64,000 nt of DNA from Teratosphaeria epicoccoides. Taxonomy: Eukaryota > Ascomycota > Dothideomycetes > Mycosphaerellales > Teratosphaeriaceae. The notes beneath the pieces were generated by a model. The model worked only from the letters and a program-made list of their open reading frames with translations, ran no database searches and was not told the DNA's origin. The stretch spans positions 62,001 through 126,000 of the forward strand of contig JADDMT010000079.1 of NCBI GenBank assembly GCA_021401465.1. The letters are read 5' to 3'. Each line of letters begins with the position of its first letter. The first letter of the stretch is position 1. The position numbers were made by a program, and so were the translations under genes. Positions 32,646-45,259 of the stretch are shown here, one piece after another.

Positions 32646-33637
32646 TTTTAAGCACTACTTCTAAGGAAGTATTAGGGGACTCGTTAAGTACTTAACATAC
32701 ACCTATGTTAAGTAGTTCTTTAGCTATTAGTTTAACTTCTAGCAATAGTTAACTAACACTACAAGGACAAGTTGCTACTATACCTCAAATTACGTAGTAG
32801 CTCGAATCTATTTACCTTAGCGAGATGGCTCTAGCATCTGTCGCAGGTTTAACTACTAGGAATAGACATAGTAATAACAGCTTTAAGATAGGAAGCCCTA
32901 CAGAGTTTACAGGGTAACGATCTTAAGTTAAGATGTTTATCCTATAATGCTAGTTAGCATTTAACATAGATATAGAACAGTTTATAACACATTATAAGCA
33001 AATGATGTACATTGTCTCTTACCTAAAGGGACTAGCGTTCGAGTTTATCTAGCCTCATCTAACAGATTATCTAGATCATGTTAGCAATGTCGAAGCTAGG
33101 AAGACGACAACTAGGGAGATTCTTAACTTAGACAAGTCTTTGTTTAAGGCATTACGCGAAGCTTTTAGGCTTAGTAATAAGCAACAAGAGGCTAAGAGAG
33201 CTCTCCTAGGAATCTAGCAGAAGGGTTCTGTTATTAAGTACCGCGTGGACTTTTAGACTCTCTCTGCTTAAGTCGACTAGAATGATAATGCTTTAGCCGC
33301 TTAGTTCTACTAGGGACTAAAGGAGACAGTTAAAGACGAAATCGCCAGAGGAGATCAGCTAACGACATTCAAGGAAATAAGCGATCTCGCGATTAGAATT
33401 AATAATTACATCTAGGAATAATAGCAAGAACGATAACATGGAAATCGCAAGCTAGCACAGGCTAACTATAAGGTCTAACGATTAGCACTAAAATAGCGAA
33501 GCGATTACTACAGTCTCTAACCTATAGAGTTAGATGCAACTAAGGGGCGTCTAAGGAACGGACCCTAAGGAAAGCCGCGGAAGGGCTCTCCTCCCTAGAA
33601 TAGTCTGAAGAAGCTATTCGACAAGAGTAATCTCGAG

Positions 33638-33679
33638 TGCTACTACTGTAGAAAGAAAGGACACTTTGCCCGCGAGTGT
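33638..33679 (+). other. Gag CCHC zinc knuckle of element A1
   Basis: The frame reads CYYCRKKGHFAREC, a complete CX2CX4HX4C nucleic-acid-binding knuckle. It is one of the few gag parts with no stop or lost ligand. Confidence 0.85.
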
Positions 33680-36600
33680 TTTGCTAAGAAGCAACGACAG
33701 GAACTACCTAGGATAGAGCAGGCTTGCGTGACTATAATAGCGCCTTAGTAAAAGGCCGCCGCTACTTGAGAACCGGACTATGCTGCACTTACTTAGACTA
33801 CGTGCTATGACGACGATTGTCGAATTCACATGAGTGATAAAGATAGTTCCGGATAGTACCCTAGCTAAAACAAGGCACAGTCGATCTATGCGCTAAGAGG
33901 TACACCTTCTAGTACGACAGTCCTAAGGCAACAGGAACTAGAAGAAGAAGAAGAAGGTTCGGACGACAACTACGAGCTTGTCGAAGCCGTCATTCCTGAT
34001 TCCAAGGAAGACGAGAGCATAGAGCGATAGGCTATGCCGCCGCATGACATTAGACTCGACATTATCCGAATCATACAGAACTAGTAGGCTTAGGCTTACC
34101 TATGGATTAATGGAGTACAACACGTCGACTAGCTTTAGTATGAGGAACTAGCCGACCGTATGCGACGACACCTAAGGAGACTACTAGTCGTAGCTTAACC
34201 TCACGCGCATCAGAAAGTTGTCTAAGAAATTGTACTGTTCGGGGTAGAATTTACGCCCTAGGGAGGCTACCTAACCTACGAAGGTATTTAGATTCTACAA
34301 GCGCTACGACTCTAAGTCTACTACTTAAAGATAGAGTACGTAAGAAACGCGTAGGAACAGCGAGGCTAAGAGCGAGAACGACCTCTTAGGCCAGAAAACG
34401 GTAACGCTCTAAGAAGAAGCTAAGACCGTATGATCCCTAAACTAGTCCATGAAGACAGTTATTCGGGAAACGACAAGGTCCGCTAGAATTAGACCTACAG
34501 ACAGACTAGACAGGGCTACAACGATATGCCGCGATCGGCGCCAGATATGCGGACAACCTTAGAGTATAGGTACATATTGACGAGACGCTAGCTAGGGCCT
34601 TAATAGATTCAGGATGTACTAGAATCTTCATGACGCCTAAGTTCGCTAGGATAGCTAGGATAAAGCTACAGGCGAAGACAAATGCTTTCTCGCTACAAGC
34701 AATTAATAGAAAGCCGGTCACGTACAACTAAGGAGTAGTTGACAAAGAGACCGAGATAATGCCTCTGCGGATAGGACGCTACTAAGAGATGCTCTAGTTC
34801 GACATCACGGAGTTACTAGGCTCAGATGTAGTACTAGGGTTACTATAGCTAAGAAACGCTAACCCCTATATTAACTAGAAGAATGAGAGGATCTAGTTCC
34901 TGGAACTCTTAAGATCGATACCTCTACCTGTAGTACATGACGTACTAGGCAAGATCGAAATATGTGCTATGACTTTAAGCGAGATAGTAGCCGCTATTAA
35001 GGATCCAGAATAGGAAGTGCACGTCCTATAGGTTAAAGTAACGCAAACGGAAGTCAGGGTCGAATTCATAGTTCCTAATAAGTATAAAGAGTTTGCTACT
35101 CTTTTCGAGGAAGAACCTAACTAAGAAGCTCTGCCAGAACACTAGGAGTAGGACTATAGGATACCCTTACTCCCTAGCAAGACACTAACGAAGCAATTAG
35201 TTCGCCTGTTGTTAGCCGCGAAACTAGAGATTCTCCGGAAATACCTTGAAGACAACCTCCGGAAAGGCTTTATCTACAAGTCGTAGTCCCTAGCCAGATA
35301 TCCGATCCTGTTTGTACCTAAGGGGGAAGATGACTAGTAACTCTACGTAGATTATTGTAGATTAAACGACATCATAATAAAGAATAGTTATCTACTTCCT
35401 TTACTCTCGGAATTATAGGACCGCCTGTAAGGAGCAATGTAGTTCTTAAAGTTCGACATACCTAGAGTGTATAACTAAATTCGAATTAAGGAAGGCGAAG
35501 AATAGAAGACTACGTTCTAAACTAGGTTTAGACACTACGAGTATATAGTCATGCCATTTAGGTTAACAAATGCCCTAGCTACATAGCAGGCATTTATTAA
35601 TAACGTGCTACGAGAGTACCTTGACGTCTTTGTAGTTATATACCTAGACGACATCCTTGTCTACTTACAGACAATTAAAGAACATAGGACTTATGTATGT
35701 AAGGTACTTTAGAAACTCTAGGATTACCGGTTAAAGGTTAAGCCTTAGAAGAGCGAGTTTCATAAGCAGGAAATATAATTCCTTAGCTACGTAGTAGCAT
35801 GGAATAGAATTAAGATAGACACTAAGAAAGTCTAAGTCATAAAAGAGTAGCCTACGCTTACTAATGTTAAGGAAGTATAGTCCTTCCTTAGGTTTGCTAA
35901 CTTCTACTAAAGATTTGTAGCAAACTATTCGAAGATTACGGCACTACTTACAACTCTTACTACAAAGGATACACTATTCGTATAGGACGACGCCTAACAG
36001 AATGCCTTCAAGGAACTTAAGCGACGATTCACAGATTAGCTAATCTTACTTGTATTCGACCTAGATAAGCCTATTATAGTCGAAATAGATGCCTCTAGCG
36101 TAGTACTCGGGGCATGCTTAAGTCAACTAGGACCGAGTAGACGACTACAGCTAGTCGCCTACTACTCGAGGAAATTGTCTAGACCTAAACTCTAATACGA
36201 CGTCTACGACAAAGAACTTCTAGCCATAGTAGACGCCTACAAGGCCTAGCGAGTCTACTTAGAAGGTTCTAAGCACTAGGTCACGGTCTACACAGACTAT
36301 AAGAACTTGCGATACTTTATAACAACAAAAGAGTTAAACTAATAACAGGTTCGGTAGAGTAAGGAGCTTTCTAGTTTTAACTGCAAGATCGTCTATCGCA
36401 AGGGGACTAATAACGCACGCGCTAATGCACTTAGCCGCTAGACTAACTATATGAAGGGCGTGAAGCAGGAGAAACACACTATTCTCCAGGAAAATAGCGA
36501 TAGCACGCTAGGAGTCAACTAACTCGCGGCTACGACTGTTACAAAGACTAGTGAATTTTAGGACGACCTGAAGAACGCGCTAGTCTACGACCTAACTACA

Positions 36601-37989
36601 CTCGCTGTCCGCGACGACATGAATAGACAGGAGGATTAGGAAGACAAAGACAGAATCCTTCTGTTTTAAGGATTAGTATACATACTAATGTCTTTACGAT
36701 TGGAGCTACTATGACTCTAACATGACGTACCTTAGGCAGGACACCTAGGAGTGTCTAAAATAAAGCAAATTCTCCGACAAGAATATTACTTCCCTAGGAT
36801 GAGCAAGGTAATCGAGGACTACGTCTGTTAATGTGTAACTTGCTAACAAATTAAGCATGACTATCACAAACCATATAGGCTACTACGACTACTTAAGGTA
36901 CCTTAACGGCTAGCTATAGGAATCGCTCGCCATAGATTTCATCGTCAAACTACCTTAGTCGAGAGAACCCGCTACAAATGAGTTCTTTGACAGGATCATA
37001 GTAGTAGTCGACTAATTCACTAAGTTTAGGAAGTTTATCCCTTACCGCGAAGACTTCAAGACTAAAGATATCGCACATGTCTTCATTAAATGGGTAGTAG
37101 CACTACACGGCATGCTATAGGACCTAGTAACGGATCGAGGATCCGTGTTTACCTCTAACTTCTAGAGAGCCCTAATGAGGCAATTCTAGGTCAAACATCG
37201 ACTAAGTACTTCCTTCTACCCTTAGACAGATAGACAGACAGAACGTCTAAATCAGACGTTAGAATAGTACCTTCGATCCTATGTGAATAGAGACTAGAAC
37301 AACTAGGTAGAGTTGTTGCTAATAGCACAGCTCGCGTATAATAGTATGCTAGTAGAGTCGACAGGACTCTCGCCTTTTCAGATGGCATATAGATTAGCTA
37401 TAGAAGACATCCCGGACGTCTTAGCTAGTAATCCGGACCTAGTAGCACTCAGACGAGTAGAACATCTACGCTAGCTGCAAACAGAAGCACGACTCGACCT
37501 GCAGTTCTATTAGCAGAACATAGCACGGTACGCGAATCGTAAGAGAATTAAGGGACTAATTCTAAAGGAGGGGGACAAGGTATACCTCCTCCGCTGTCAC
37601 ATCAAATCAGACAAGCCGAGTAAAAAACTAGACGCTATAAAACTAGGACTATTTAGGATCAAGGCTAAGAAGGGACTAGTTAATTTTAAGTTACAGCTAC
37701 CTAAGCAGATAAGAATACACCCTGTGTTCTATGTCTCTCTGCTAGAACAAGTAGCGCTAGACGCTATACTATAAACGGAACCCTTACTACTCGACCCTAA
37801 AGTAGAAGAACTAGAGTATACTGTCGAAAAGATTGTCGACACTCGCTAGCAGGACAGACAGCAAGAGTACTTAGTAAAATAGGAAGGATATAGGAGTACC
37901 GAGAACACCTAGGAACTCCTAGAACATCTGCGAAACTGTTAGCAAAAGATACGAAGTTTCGAGAAAGGAACGAACCTAGGAAGAAGATC

Positions 37990-38400
37990 ATAAGCCACGA
38001 CTAGACTCCTACGGGACGCTGTCGATCGGCTCGGCTACCACGCCATCTAGGAAACCCTAATACGAGGCGTTAGCGAAACCCTCTATTACGCTCTATGTCG
38101 TAGGACTAAGAGCGAGACCTACTAAAGGATCTAGGTCAAGAAGAAACCTAGCCTGCGAGAGAGCCTGTTCCTTGGCCTCATCCTCCCTAATCTTACGCTC
38201 CTTAAGAGCGCGACTATCCTCGACCTCCTAGTCGACCGCGTCTAACTGTTTTCGAAGACGTATCTCCTTTGCATGCACCTCTATTATCTTCTACGAAGCC
38301 TCGGCTAGGACTACCTTCGCACGATTAAGATTAGCAATTAGTCTTTTCCGCTAATTACCTAACTTCTTCTATTCGACCTCTGTTACCTTCGCGTCATAAC
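37990..38400 (-). pseudogene. Antisense coiled-coil ORF relic in the 3' part of element A1
   Basis: On the strand opposite to gag-pol, downstream of the chromodomain, a protein-like frame reads KEIRLRKQLDAVD, VEDSRALKERKIRED, then LLDLDPLVGLALSPTT. It is Lys/Glu/Arg-rich with heptad-like spacing, which suggests a coiled coil. Stops in it are TAG/TAA at likely Gln codons. The same frame is recognisable in A2 (50595-51010) and in A3 (54393-54820 on the plus strand), so it is a constant part of the family. No function is known to me. Confidence 0.6.
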
Positions 38401-38688
38401 TCCGACAGTTGCTAAAGTAACATTATGAACATTTCCCTAAGGAAATATGTACCTAACAAACGAGCTTTAACTCTTGACACTAAGTATAGGACTTTATGCT
38501 ATCCTAGCCCTAACGATGGATTCGATTCGCGCGGCGTTTGCGTTTCTACGTTAAAGGGGCGTTAGTGTCTAGGATGACACAAGGCAGTAATGTAGAAAGA
38601 GAAGACATCATAGCACAAAAGGAAATGACAAGAGAAACCCTGTACTAATAAGGTAGCTTAGGGACGAGCTAGGCTAAGAGGGGGATAG

Positions 38689-39129
38689 TGTCATAAGTAT
38701 TAGGAGTACTATAGGTTACAGGATCATGAGGGTCCTAAGTGCTATAAGTTATAGGCATAGTCATAGGAGAAAGGATCTGTTACATAAGGACAGACCCCCG
38801 GATCTGTAGGGTTAGTCTACAGATCTATAGGCCTATAAGGGAGAAGGGATCTGTCACGGGATAACAGACTCTTAGATCTGTAGGGTTAGGCTATAGATCT
38901 ACAGACACGGATCTGTTTAGTCTGTTAACAGATCTAATAGAGCTGCTCTGTCTCTCTAGTATATAGGGATGGCTTTAGGACAGGCAGTTAGGAGCTTCGT
39001 GCTTAATTCAATTCCCTTTCCCTAGGGGATAGTTAGTTATAAGGACAATTGCTATTGTCGATATTCTTTACAGCTCTACGAGTCTAACACCTAGTTACCT
39101 TCCTGCTATCGGCACCTACCCTTATGACA
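38689..39129 (+). repeat. A1 3' LTR (441 bp)
   Basis: Preceded by the purine tract and followed by the target duplication CCTAG. Confidence 0.93.
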
Positions 39130-42100
39130 CCTAGCTAAAAGGCCAGGGAGGCTAATAGCGGCCTAGGTAATAGGTCTAGGGGGTCTAGCAAGGACCCCTT
39201 AGACAGCGAGGGGGCTAGCCCTACTAGCGGGGTTCCTAGTAACAATCCCGCGTAATTGTCGCTAAGGTCCCTGTTCTTAGTACGGGTTCCTGCTACTAGG
39301 GGTTTTTTTTTGTTATATATGTAGTTAATGTTAAAATTTTTTTTCTTGACTATGCCCTTCTTAAAGCGCCTGTACTCCTTGTTTAAAACGCTAGGCTCCT
39401 CTTTCTAAGATCTGCGCCTTCCTTCTCTCTTCCCCTTGTCCTACCTCTCTCTAGGTCTGTCTACACTCTCCGCGCTCCCCTAAGTCTGTTTAAAGCAGTC
39501 TATTACCTTAGTGTCTATTAGGTTTTCTAAGGGCTCCTACGTAGGGTCGTAATACCCTGACTATTTTACTAGGACCTTATGCCCTTTTCCCTTCCTCCTA
39601 TTCCTCGCGTAAAGTATCTCCTCTACTAACTATTCCTTATGCGAGTCGAATAGCACAGGGTCTAGCTGTTTGTCATTATTCTCCTGCCTAGGCATAGGGT
39701 CCTTGCCTGCTAGTCTTAGCAGGTTAGTATAGAACACTAGGTATATATTACTTAGGAGCCTAGTTAGACAGATAGAGACTAGTAATATTACCTTAGCTAC
39801 TATGTACTTTGCGTGCTTTACGTCTAAGCTTTTCTTCGGTCTCTCTGTAGTATAGTTACGTAGATCTAGCTAGACTTTGTTACTAACTTTGTAAATTAGG
39901 GCAGGGTTCTAACGTTTATTAGCAGACTCCTCTTATTCCTACATAGAAGCTACTATAGTAGCCTAGCAGATTCCTGTTATGCTCTAGATCTTCTCTACAA
40001 ATGCCTTTGCCCTCTTAGTAGCCTTTAACAGGCTAGGCTCTTTAGCGTCCTTAGCTAAAGGCATAGGGCCCTATACTTTGTAGCTATAGGTAGCAAAGAA
40101 GGGGCTTATGCTAATCCCTAAGTAGTACCTCCCGTTTAGCGCTAGTTGTGCTATAGGGAGCTACTGTTTCTAGTCGGATTACTCATAATTAATGAAGTTC
40201 TACAGGTACGCCTATACCTCCTAGTTAAGGCGTTTAGGGCCTCTGTCTGTTTATAGGTAGTATGCGGAGCTTAACTACTAGGACACCCCTATTCTTTCAC
40301 AGAAGGTCCTCTAAAAGGTGCTAGTCTAGTTAGTACCCTAGTCGCTTGTAATAGCCGCTAGCATTCTATGGTACTAGGCCTAGTAGTCTATAAACTTCTC
40401 TACATACTCCTCTGCTTTTATGCTAGGTATTACCTATAACACTACAGACTTGCATAAGCAGTCCTTAAAAATCTACAGGTACTAACATCCCTTAGACTTA
40501 GGCAGGTCTGTCATGAAATCCATCGAGATTTCCTAGAAGAATCTGTTAGGAACTAGTAGTAGCTTTAGTAGTCTGTGCTTATACTCTCTCTATACCTTGT
40601 TACGACTATAGTAGTCGCAGTTTCTTAGGAATTGCCAGACATGCTTAGACAGTAAGGGCTAGTAGAAGTCGCGCCCTAGGATTATTGTCATGGCATCTTG
40701 TCCTAGGTGCCTGTATACTAGGGTGTCATGCATAGACTAGATTAGCCTCGTCCTAAGTGTGTTGTTACTTTCATCTCTAGGGTCTAGGATGTCCTGCCTA
40801 GACTAACTAGTTACTACTCTAGGGACCTAGAGCTTGTCGCGGTACTACAGGAAGCCCCTCTTGTCGATCTTGTAGTCCCTAGCTTGTAATTTTAGCGTCA
40901 CCCTAGCTAGTAGCGTCTAGGAGCTACTCTTTACTACTCTGACTACTGTCGAGTATAGCTCGTCCTTCTCTACTATAGCTGCCTACAACTTATTAAGGGT
41001 GCGGTCCTAGAAAGGCCCGGTAGAGTCTGTGTTAGAAGGCGCGGAGTTAACAGGTACTAATTCGTCCTTAACTAAGGTAGTAGATATTATGCAGGTCGAG
41101 GTAATTAGTACGCTATTACTACTCTTGTCTGCAGTCTCCGGCTAATTTTTCATGACCTCTAGATCTAAGAACCTCTTAAGCCGCGATTCCTTATCTCCTG
41201 CTCCTAGCGTGTCCTGTTCTCGTCTTAACAGCGTGTCTAGTACTACTGCCTTAGAGCCTAGGCGATACACTAGGGAGAACTAGAATTACGCGAGGGTCTT
41301 GTACTACCGTATCTGTTACTTAGACAGCTGTCGCTTGACTATGAAGTACTCTAGGTTTTTGTAGTCTATAAGAATTGTGAAGGGGCTACACAATTTCAGC
41401 TCGGGGCCCTAGAACTTAAGGCTAGATACTACAGCTAACATTTCCTTGTCGTAGATGTTATAGTTAATCTCTGCTTTGTTAAGCTTCTATGAAAAGAAAC
41501 TAACTAGTCTACAGACTCTGTTGCTTTCTTGTAGGAGAGCCGCCTCTAACGCAAACCTACTACAGTTAGTCTCTAAAAAGGTCGGCAGCTCCGGGTTCTA
41601 TTAAGAAAGGACTAGCGCTAAGCAGAACTTCGTCTTTAGCATTTTGAACGCGGACTCCTTGCTTTCTCCCTAGGAGAATAGCTGGCCCTTTCCTATAAGC
41701 GTAGTTAACAGCCTAGCTGTCTTCAAGTAGTTCGGGATAAACATCCTGTAGTAGTTAGCGAAGCTAAGGAATCTACAGACTTCCTTCTATGTCCTTAGCC
41801 GCTCCTAGTTACGCATGGCCTCTACCTTTTCTAGGTCGGTCCCTACGCCTTTTCTGTTAGCATAGATTATGAACCCTAGGTATTTAATCTCTTTCTTAGC
41901 AAACTCGCTTTTTCTAGGGTTAAGGTATAGGCCGCTATCCTAGAGCTTCTAGAGTACTCGCGTTACCTTAGCGAAATAGTCTTCTCGCGAACTGCTACTA
42001 TATATAATGACATCGTCTATGTACGTAGAGGCGTAGTCGTCTAATTCCTCGCGTAACAGTGTGTTAATATATCGCTAGAACGTTGCTAGAGCCCTAGATA

Positions 42101-44406
42101 AACTAAACGGACACACTAACTATTTAAATGAGCCGAACCTCGTGCGAAAGGCCGTTTTGTACTTATAGCCTTTCGCCATATAGATTTAGTAGAAGGCTAA
42201 TACTACGTCTACCTTAGTAAGCTACTAGGCGCCTATGAGGTTCCTTAAGGTCTCCGGAATTAATAGGAGGGGGTACCTATCTTGCTTTGTGATTACGTTA
42301 CAAGTGTAGTAGTCATAGCAGAACTAGAGACCCCCCCTAGCTTCTAGACGAAAAGCATAGGAGCCGCGGCCTCTAAGTTAGTAGGCTAGATGAATCCCTT
42401 CCCTAATAGTTTGTCTAAGGACTTCCTTAGCATAAGTAGTTCCTCCTTCGACATGCCGTATAGGGGTCCCTATAGCAGAGCTAGTTAGGATCTGTCTAGT
42501 CCTTCATGGAGTTTAACGTAGTAGTCGATACTAGGGCGGTATAGCGCTAATTTCTCTGCTTCCCTGTAGTAAAACAGCGGAGCCATGTATTAGAGCTCTA
42601 GAGGGAGCGCCTTTCTTAACTTGTTAAGCGTTAGGTCTTCTTTTGTTTTTAAGGCCCCTTTAACATCTACTGTTACAGACGCGCATACCTAGGTAAAGTC
42701 CCTGCGGTCCTCGTATTCTTAGTAGTTCCGCCCTTTGTCTATCTACTATCCTGCTCTCCTATGCTAGTACTAGCGCTTTTCTAGCGCGGTCCGCACTTTA
42801 TTGTGAGCCTTCTAGGGGCTCCCTAGAATCAGGGAGAAGGCAAGGTCCTTTACTATGTATATGTATACTAGCTACTAGAACCCCTCGATTTCTATCTAGA
42901 AGGCAACTACTCCTTCTACTACAGAGTCCTACATCGACGCTGTTACGCCCCTTACTATTTGTGACTCTTTGCTTATTAAGCTTAAGCTAAGGCCTTTCGC
43001 TAGGTCTCTGTTAATTGTAGCGTAGTACTAGTACCCTTCGTCAATAAGAGCTAATGTCCTAGTATTATTTGCGAGGACTACGTCAGTATAAATTAGGTTC
43101 CTGTCTATAGATCCCTTAACTCTCTCCTACCCTTCTACTAATGCTTCTGTTACTCCCGCTTCCTAACTCCGAGCGGGAGTTAATCTTTTCCCGAGTATTT
43201 CTTCCTAGGTTCCTCTTTATTCCTATTGTCTTCTAGTAAGGGTGACACTTGAGTAGCGTTAATCTGGGCTAGGGGTATAGCTAGGGCGTAGGGACACCCC
43301 TTAACCTAGTATCTAGACGCTCTGTAGCGGTAACACAGGTTATTCTCCTAGCGTCTCTCTCTTTCGGTAGCGTCTACCTATTTAGCACGTTGTTTCCCCC
43401 TGCTGTTCTGTCAGGGTCCTTTGCTATTAGGCTAGTCTCCTATAGTACGAGTTAGTACTATGACTATGTCTCTATCCGCGTCTACTTAGGACCCGACCCT
43501 AGGGTTAGGCACCTACATGGCACCTATAGGAATCCCCTTAGAGTCCTTATTCTTCTCTCTTAACTACCTCCTATAGGCTACCTTGAACTAGTCGGTAGCC
43601 TTGGAGTTTGTCATGACTCTATCGACCTCCTCTACGAACGCGAAATAGTCTCCCTAATCTCTTACATTTGCTATGTACATCCTCGCGGGGTTCGAAAACG
43701 AATTCTTGAGGTATCTAATCTTCGCGTCATCTGTCTACTAGTCTCTCCCTGCTAACAGTAGGAGTTCGTCAAATTCTAGCTAGTGCTTATGCTATAACTA
43801 GCCTGCTACGTGTTAGAGGTTCGTGAGCTATTCTAGAGCCTTCGTAGTCTCGTTACTATCTGCGAACATAGCTTCAAGTTACGTGAAGAAAACTTCAGGG
43901 TCCTTGTCTCTGTCTAGGCCTCGTTTCTCCTAGAAGTAGTGCATCCGAGTGCGCTAGCAAGCAGGGAGGGTGTCGTAGATAGTGTTCTAGTAATAGTCTA
44001 CGCCTATTAGGAGTTTCATCCTAGAGCGCGCCCTAATCAAACTCCTAATACAGAGTAGGTAGTCCCTAAACAATTCGGCCCTTCTGTCCTATGTTAGTAG
44101 CCTCTACTCTCGGGGTCCTGTCGATTCGGTGCCAGAGTTTACGCACGTTACTATGGCTAGCGCGTCTGCGAGAGCTTTTAGCAGCTCCTCTAACAGGGCG
44201 CCTAGGCTCTGTCGCTACTAGGACTCTGATTCGTCTAGGGTAGCTCGTGTAGTACTTAGCTTAGCTATAATCTGCTGTTATTAGGTATACATTCCTTCGA
44301 CGACCTGACGCATTTCTGCTAGCGCTTCTTTATTCGTAGACCCTTCGGACACTAGGGTCGATTAGCTAGGGGACAGCCTTTCTATAGTGAAATTAATCGT
44401 ACTTAA

Positions 44407-44577
44407 TGTTACAGGTAAATAGTGTGTACATAGGAGCTTATGTAGTATTTAACAAGTACGATAGGGAGAGAGAGACTATCTGCTAGCTGTCCGGTCCTTT
44501 ATAGCCGGCCTTGTTAGGAGTTAGGGTCGCGTATAGGCTTTAGCCTATGCTAAGGACTTAGGGCCCCGCCCTTTACA
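44407..44577 (-). repeat. Element E LTR (5' LTR in element sense)
   Basis: The 171-bp copy starts TGTTACAGG and ends CCCTTTACA, followed by the target duplication GACAT. Confidence 0.87.
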
Positions 44578-44818
44578 GACATGCTCTGTTACATACTAAT
44601 GTCTCCTATGTATTTAGGAACGCTAAGATGCCCTTATAGCTTAAACGCATTTAACTTATGTTATTATCTTACTAATTAGAATTTAACCTTTGTTCCCTTT
44701 AGATTATATCGTTCCTGTTTACTATTACCTCTCTAAAGAATAATTGCCCTATGTAACTTAACTATTCCTCTTGAGGCTTAGTTAATAGCGAGGTTAGTAA
44801 CACTTTGAACGCCCTTAG
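44578..44818. repeat. TpA-rich spacer between element E and element A2
   Basis: About 240 bp have no coding frame. It is AT-rich like the rest of the block. If A2 inserted into the retroelement whose gag lies at 51740, this stretch would be the 5' part of that element, but no LTR can be recognised in it. Confidence 0.5.
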
Positions 44819-45259
44819 TGTCATGAGTATCAGGAGTACTATAGGTTACAGGATCATAAGAGTCCTAAGTGCTATAAGTTATAGGCATAGTCATAGGAGA
44901 AAGGATCTGTCACGTAAGGACAGATCCCTAGATCTATAGGGTTAGTCTACAGATCTACAGGCCTATAGGGGAGAAGGGATCTGTCATGGGATAACAGACC
45001 CTTAGATCTGTAGGGTTAGTCTACAGATCTATAGACATAGATCTGTTAGGTCTATTAACAGATCTAACAGAGCTACTCTGTCTCTCTAGTATATAGGGAT
45101 AGCTTCAGGACAGGCAGTTAGGAGCTTTATGCTTAATTTAATTCCCTTTCCCTAGAGGATAGTTAGTTACAAGGACAATTGCTATTGTCGATATTCTTTA
45201 TAGCTCTATAAGTCTAACACCTAGTTACCTTCCTGCTATTAGCACCTACCCTTATGACA
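44819..45259 (+). repeat. A2 5' LTR (441 bp)
   Basis: Starts TGTCATGAG, ends CTTATGACA, preceded by CTTAG. Confidence 0.92.

Larger units (their letters stand above)
32205..39129 (+). mobile_element. Element A1: chromodomain Ty3/gypsy LTR retrotransposon with 441-bp LTRs, nested in element E
   Basis: LTRs of exactly 441 bp lie at 32205..32645 and 38689..39129, starting TGTCAT and ending CTTATGACA. The target duplication CCTAG is at 32200-32204 and 39130-39134. A purine tract (ctaagagggggatag) directly precedes the 3' LTR. Readable plus-strand domains in order are: gag CCHC knuckle (33638-33679), protease LIDSGCT (about 34593-34613), RT with YLDDILVY (35641-35664), RNase H (TDYKNLRYF at about 36295), integrase with D (SLAIDFIV, 36925), D (LVTDRGSVF, 37125) and E (TDRQTERLNQTLE, 37226-37264), and a chromodomain-like end (37800-37950, EYLVK-EGY, STENT-ELLEHL). 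It is a chromovirus-type element. It carries dozens of in-frame TAG and TAA codons, mostly at expected Gln and Trp positions, so it is dead. An antisense frame follows the chromodomain. Confidence 0.93.
30789..44577 (-). mobile_element. Element E: Ty3/gypsy LTR retrotransposon with 171-bp LTRs, split by element A1
   Basis: Direct repeats of 171 bp flank the element (30789..30959 and 44407..44577), and the target duplication GACAT is present at 30784-30788 and 44578-44582. Removing element A1 and one copy of its target duplication leaves about 6.86 kb. Coding sense is on the minus strand. A pyrimidine run just inside the left LTR (30960-30985) reads as a polypurine tract on the minus strand, so the left LTR is the 3' LTR. 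Reverse transcriptase is readable around 41950-42300, with the YIDDVIIYS catalytic box at 42003-42026. RNase H (ID-YKNLEYFIVKRQ) is at about 41330-41400 and integrase (SMDFMTDLP) at about 40500-40525. Gag lies towards 43000-44400. Order RT, RNase H, integrase defines Ty3/gypsy. All frames are broken by many TAG and TAA codons. Confidence 0.87.

Noticed and set aside
34506..37991. Minus-strand ORFs of 64-73 codons inside A1, with near-identical copies in A2
   Set aside because: They are antisense shadows of the protease, integrase and chromodomain frames. Their repetition only reflects that A1 and A2 are copies.
38689..39129. Repeated TGTCAT...ATGACA blocks considered as separate MITEs
   Set aside because: They occur in pairs at the ends of gag-pol elements with one shared target duplication per pair, so they are LTRs. 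Only 54874-55314 stands alone, as a solo LTR.
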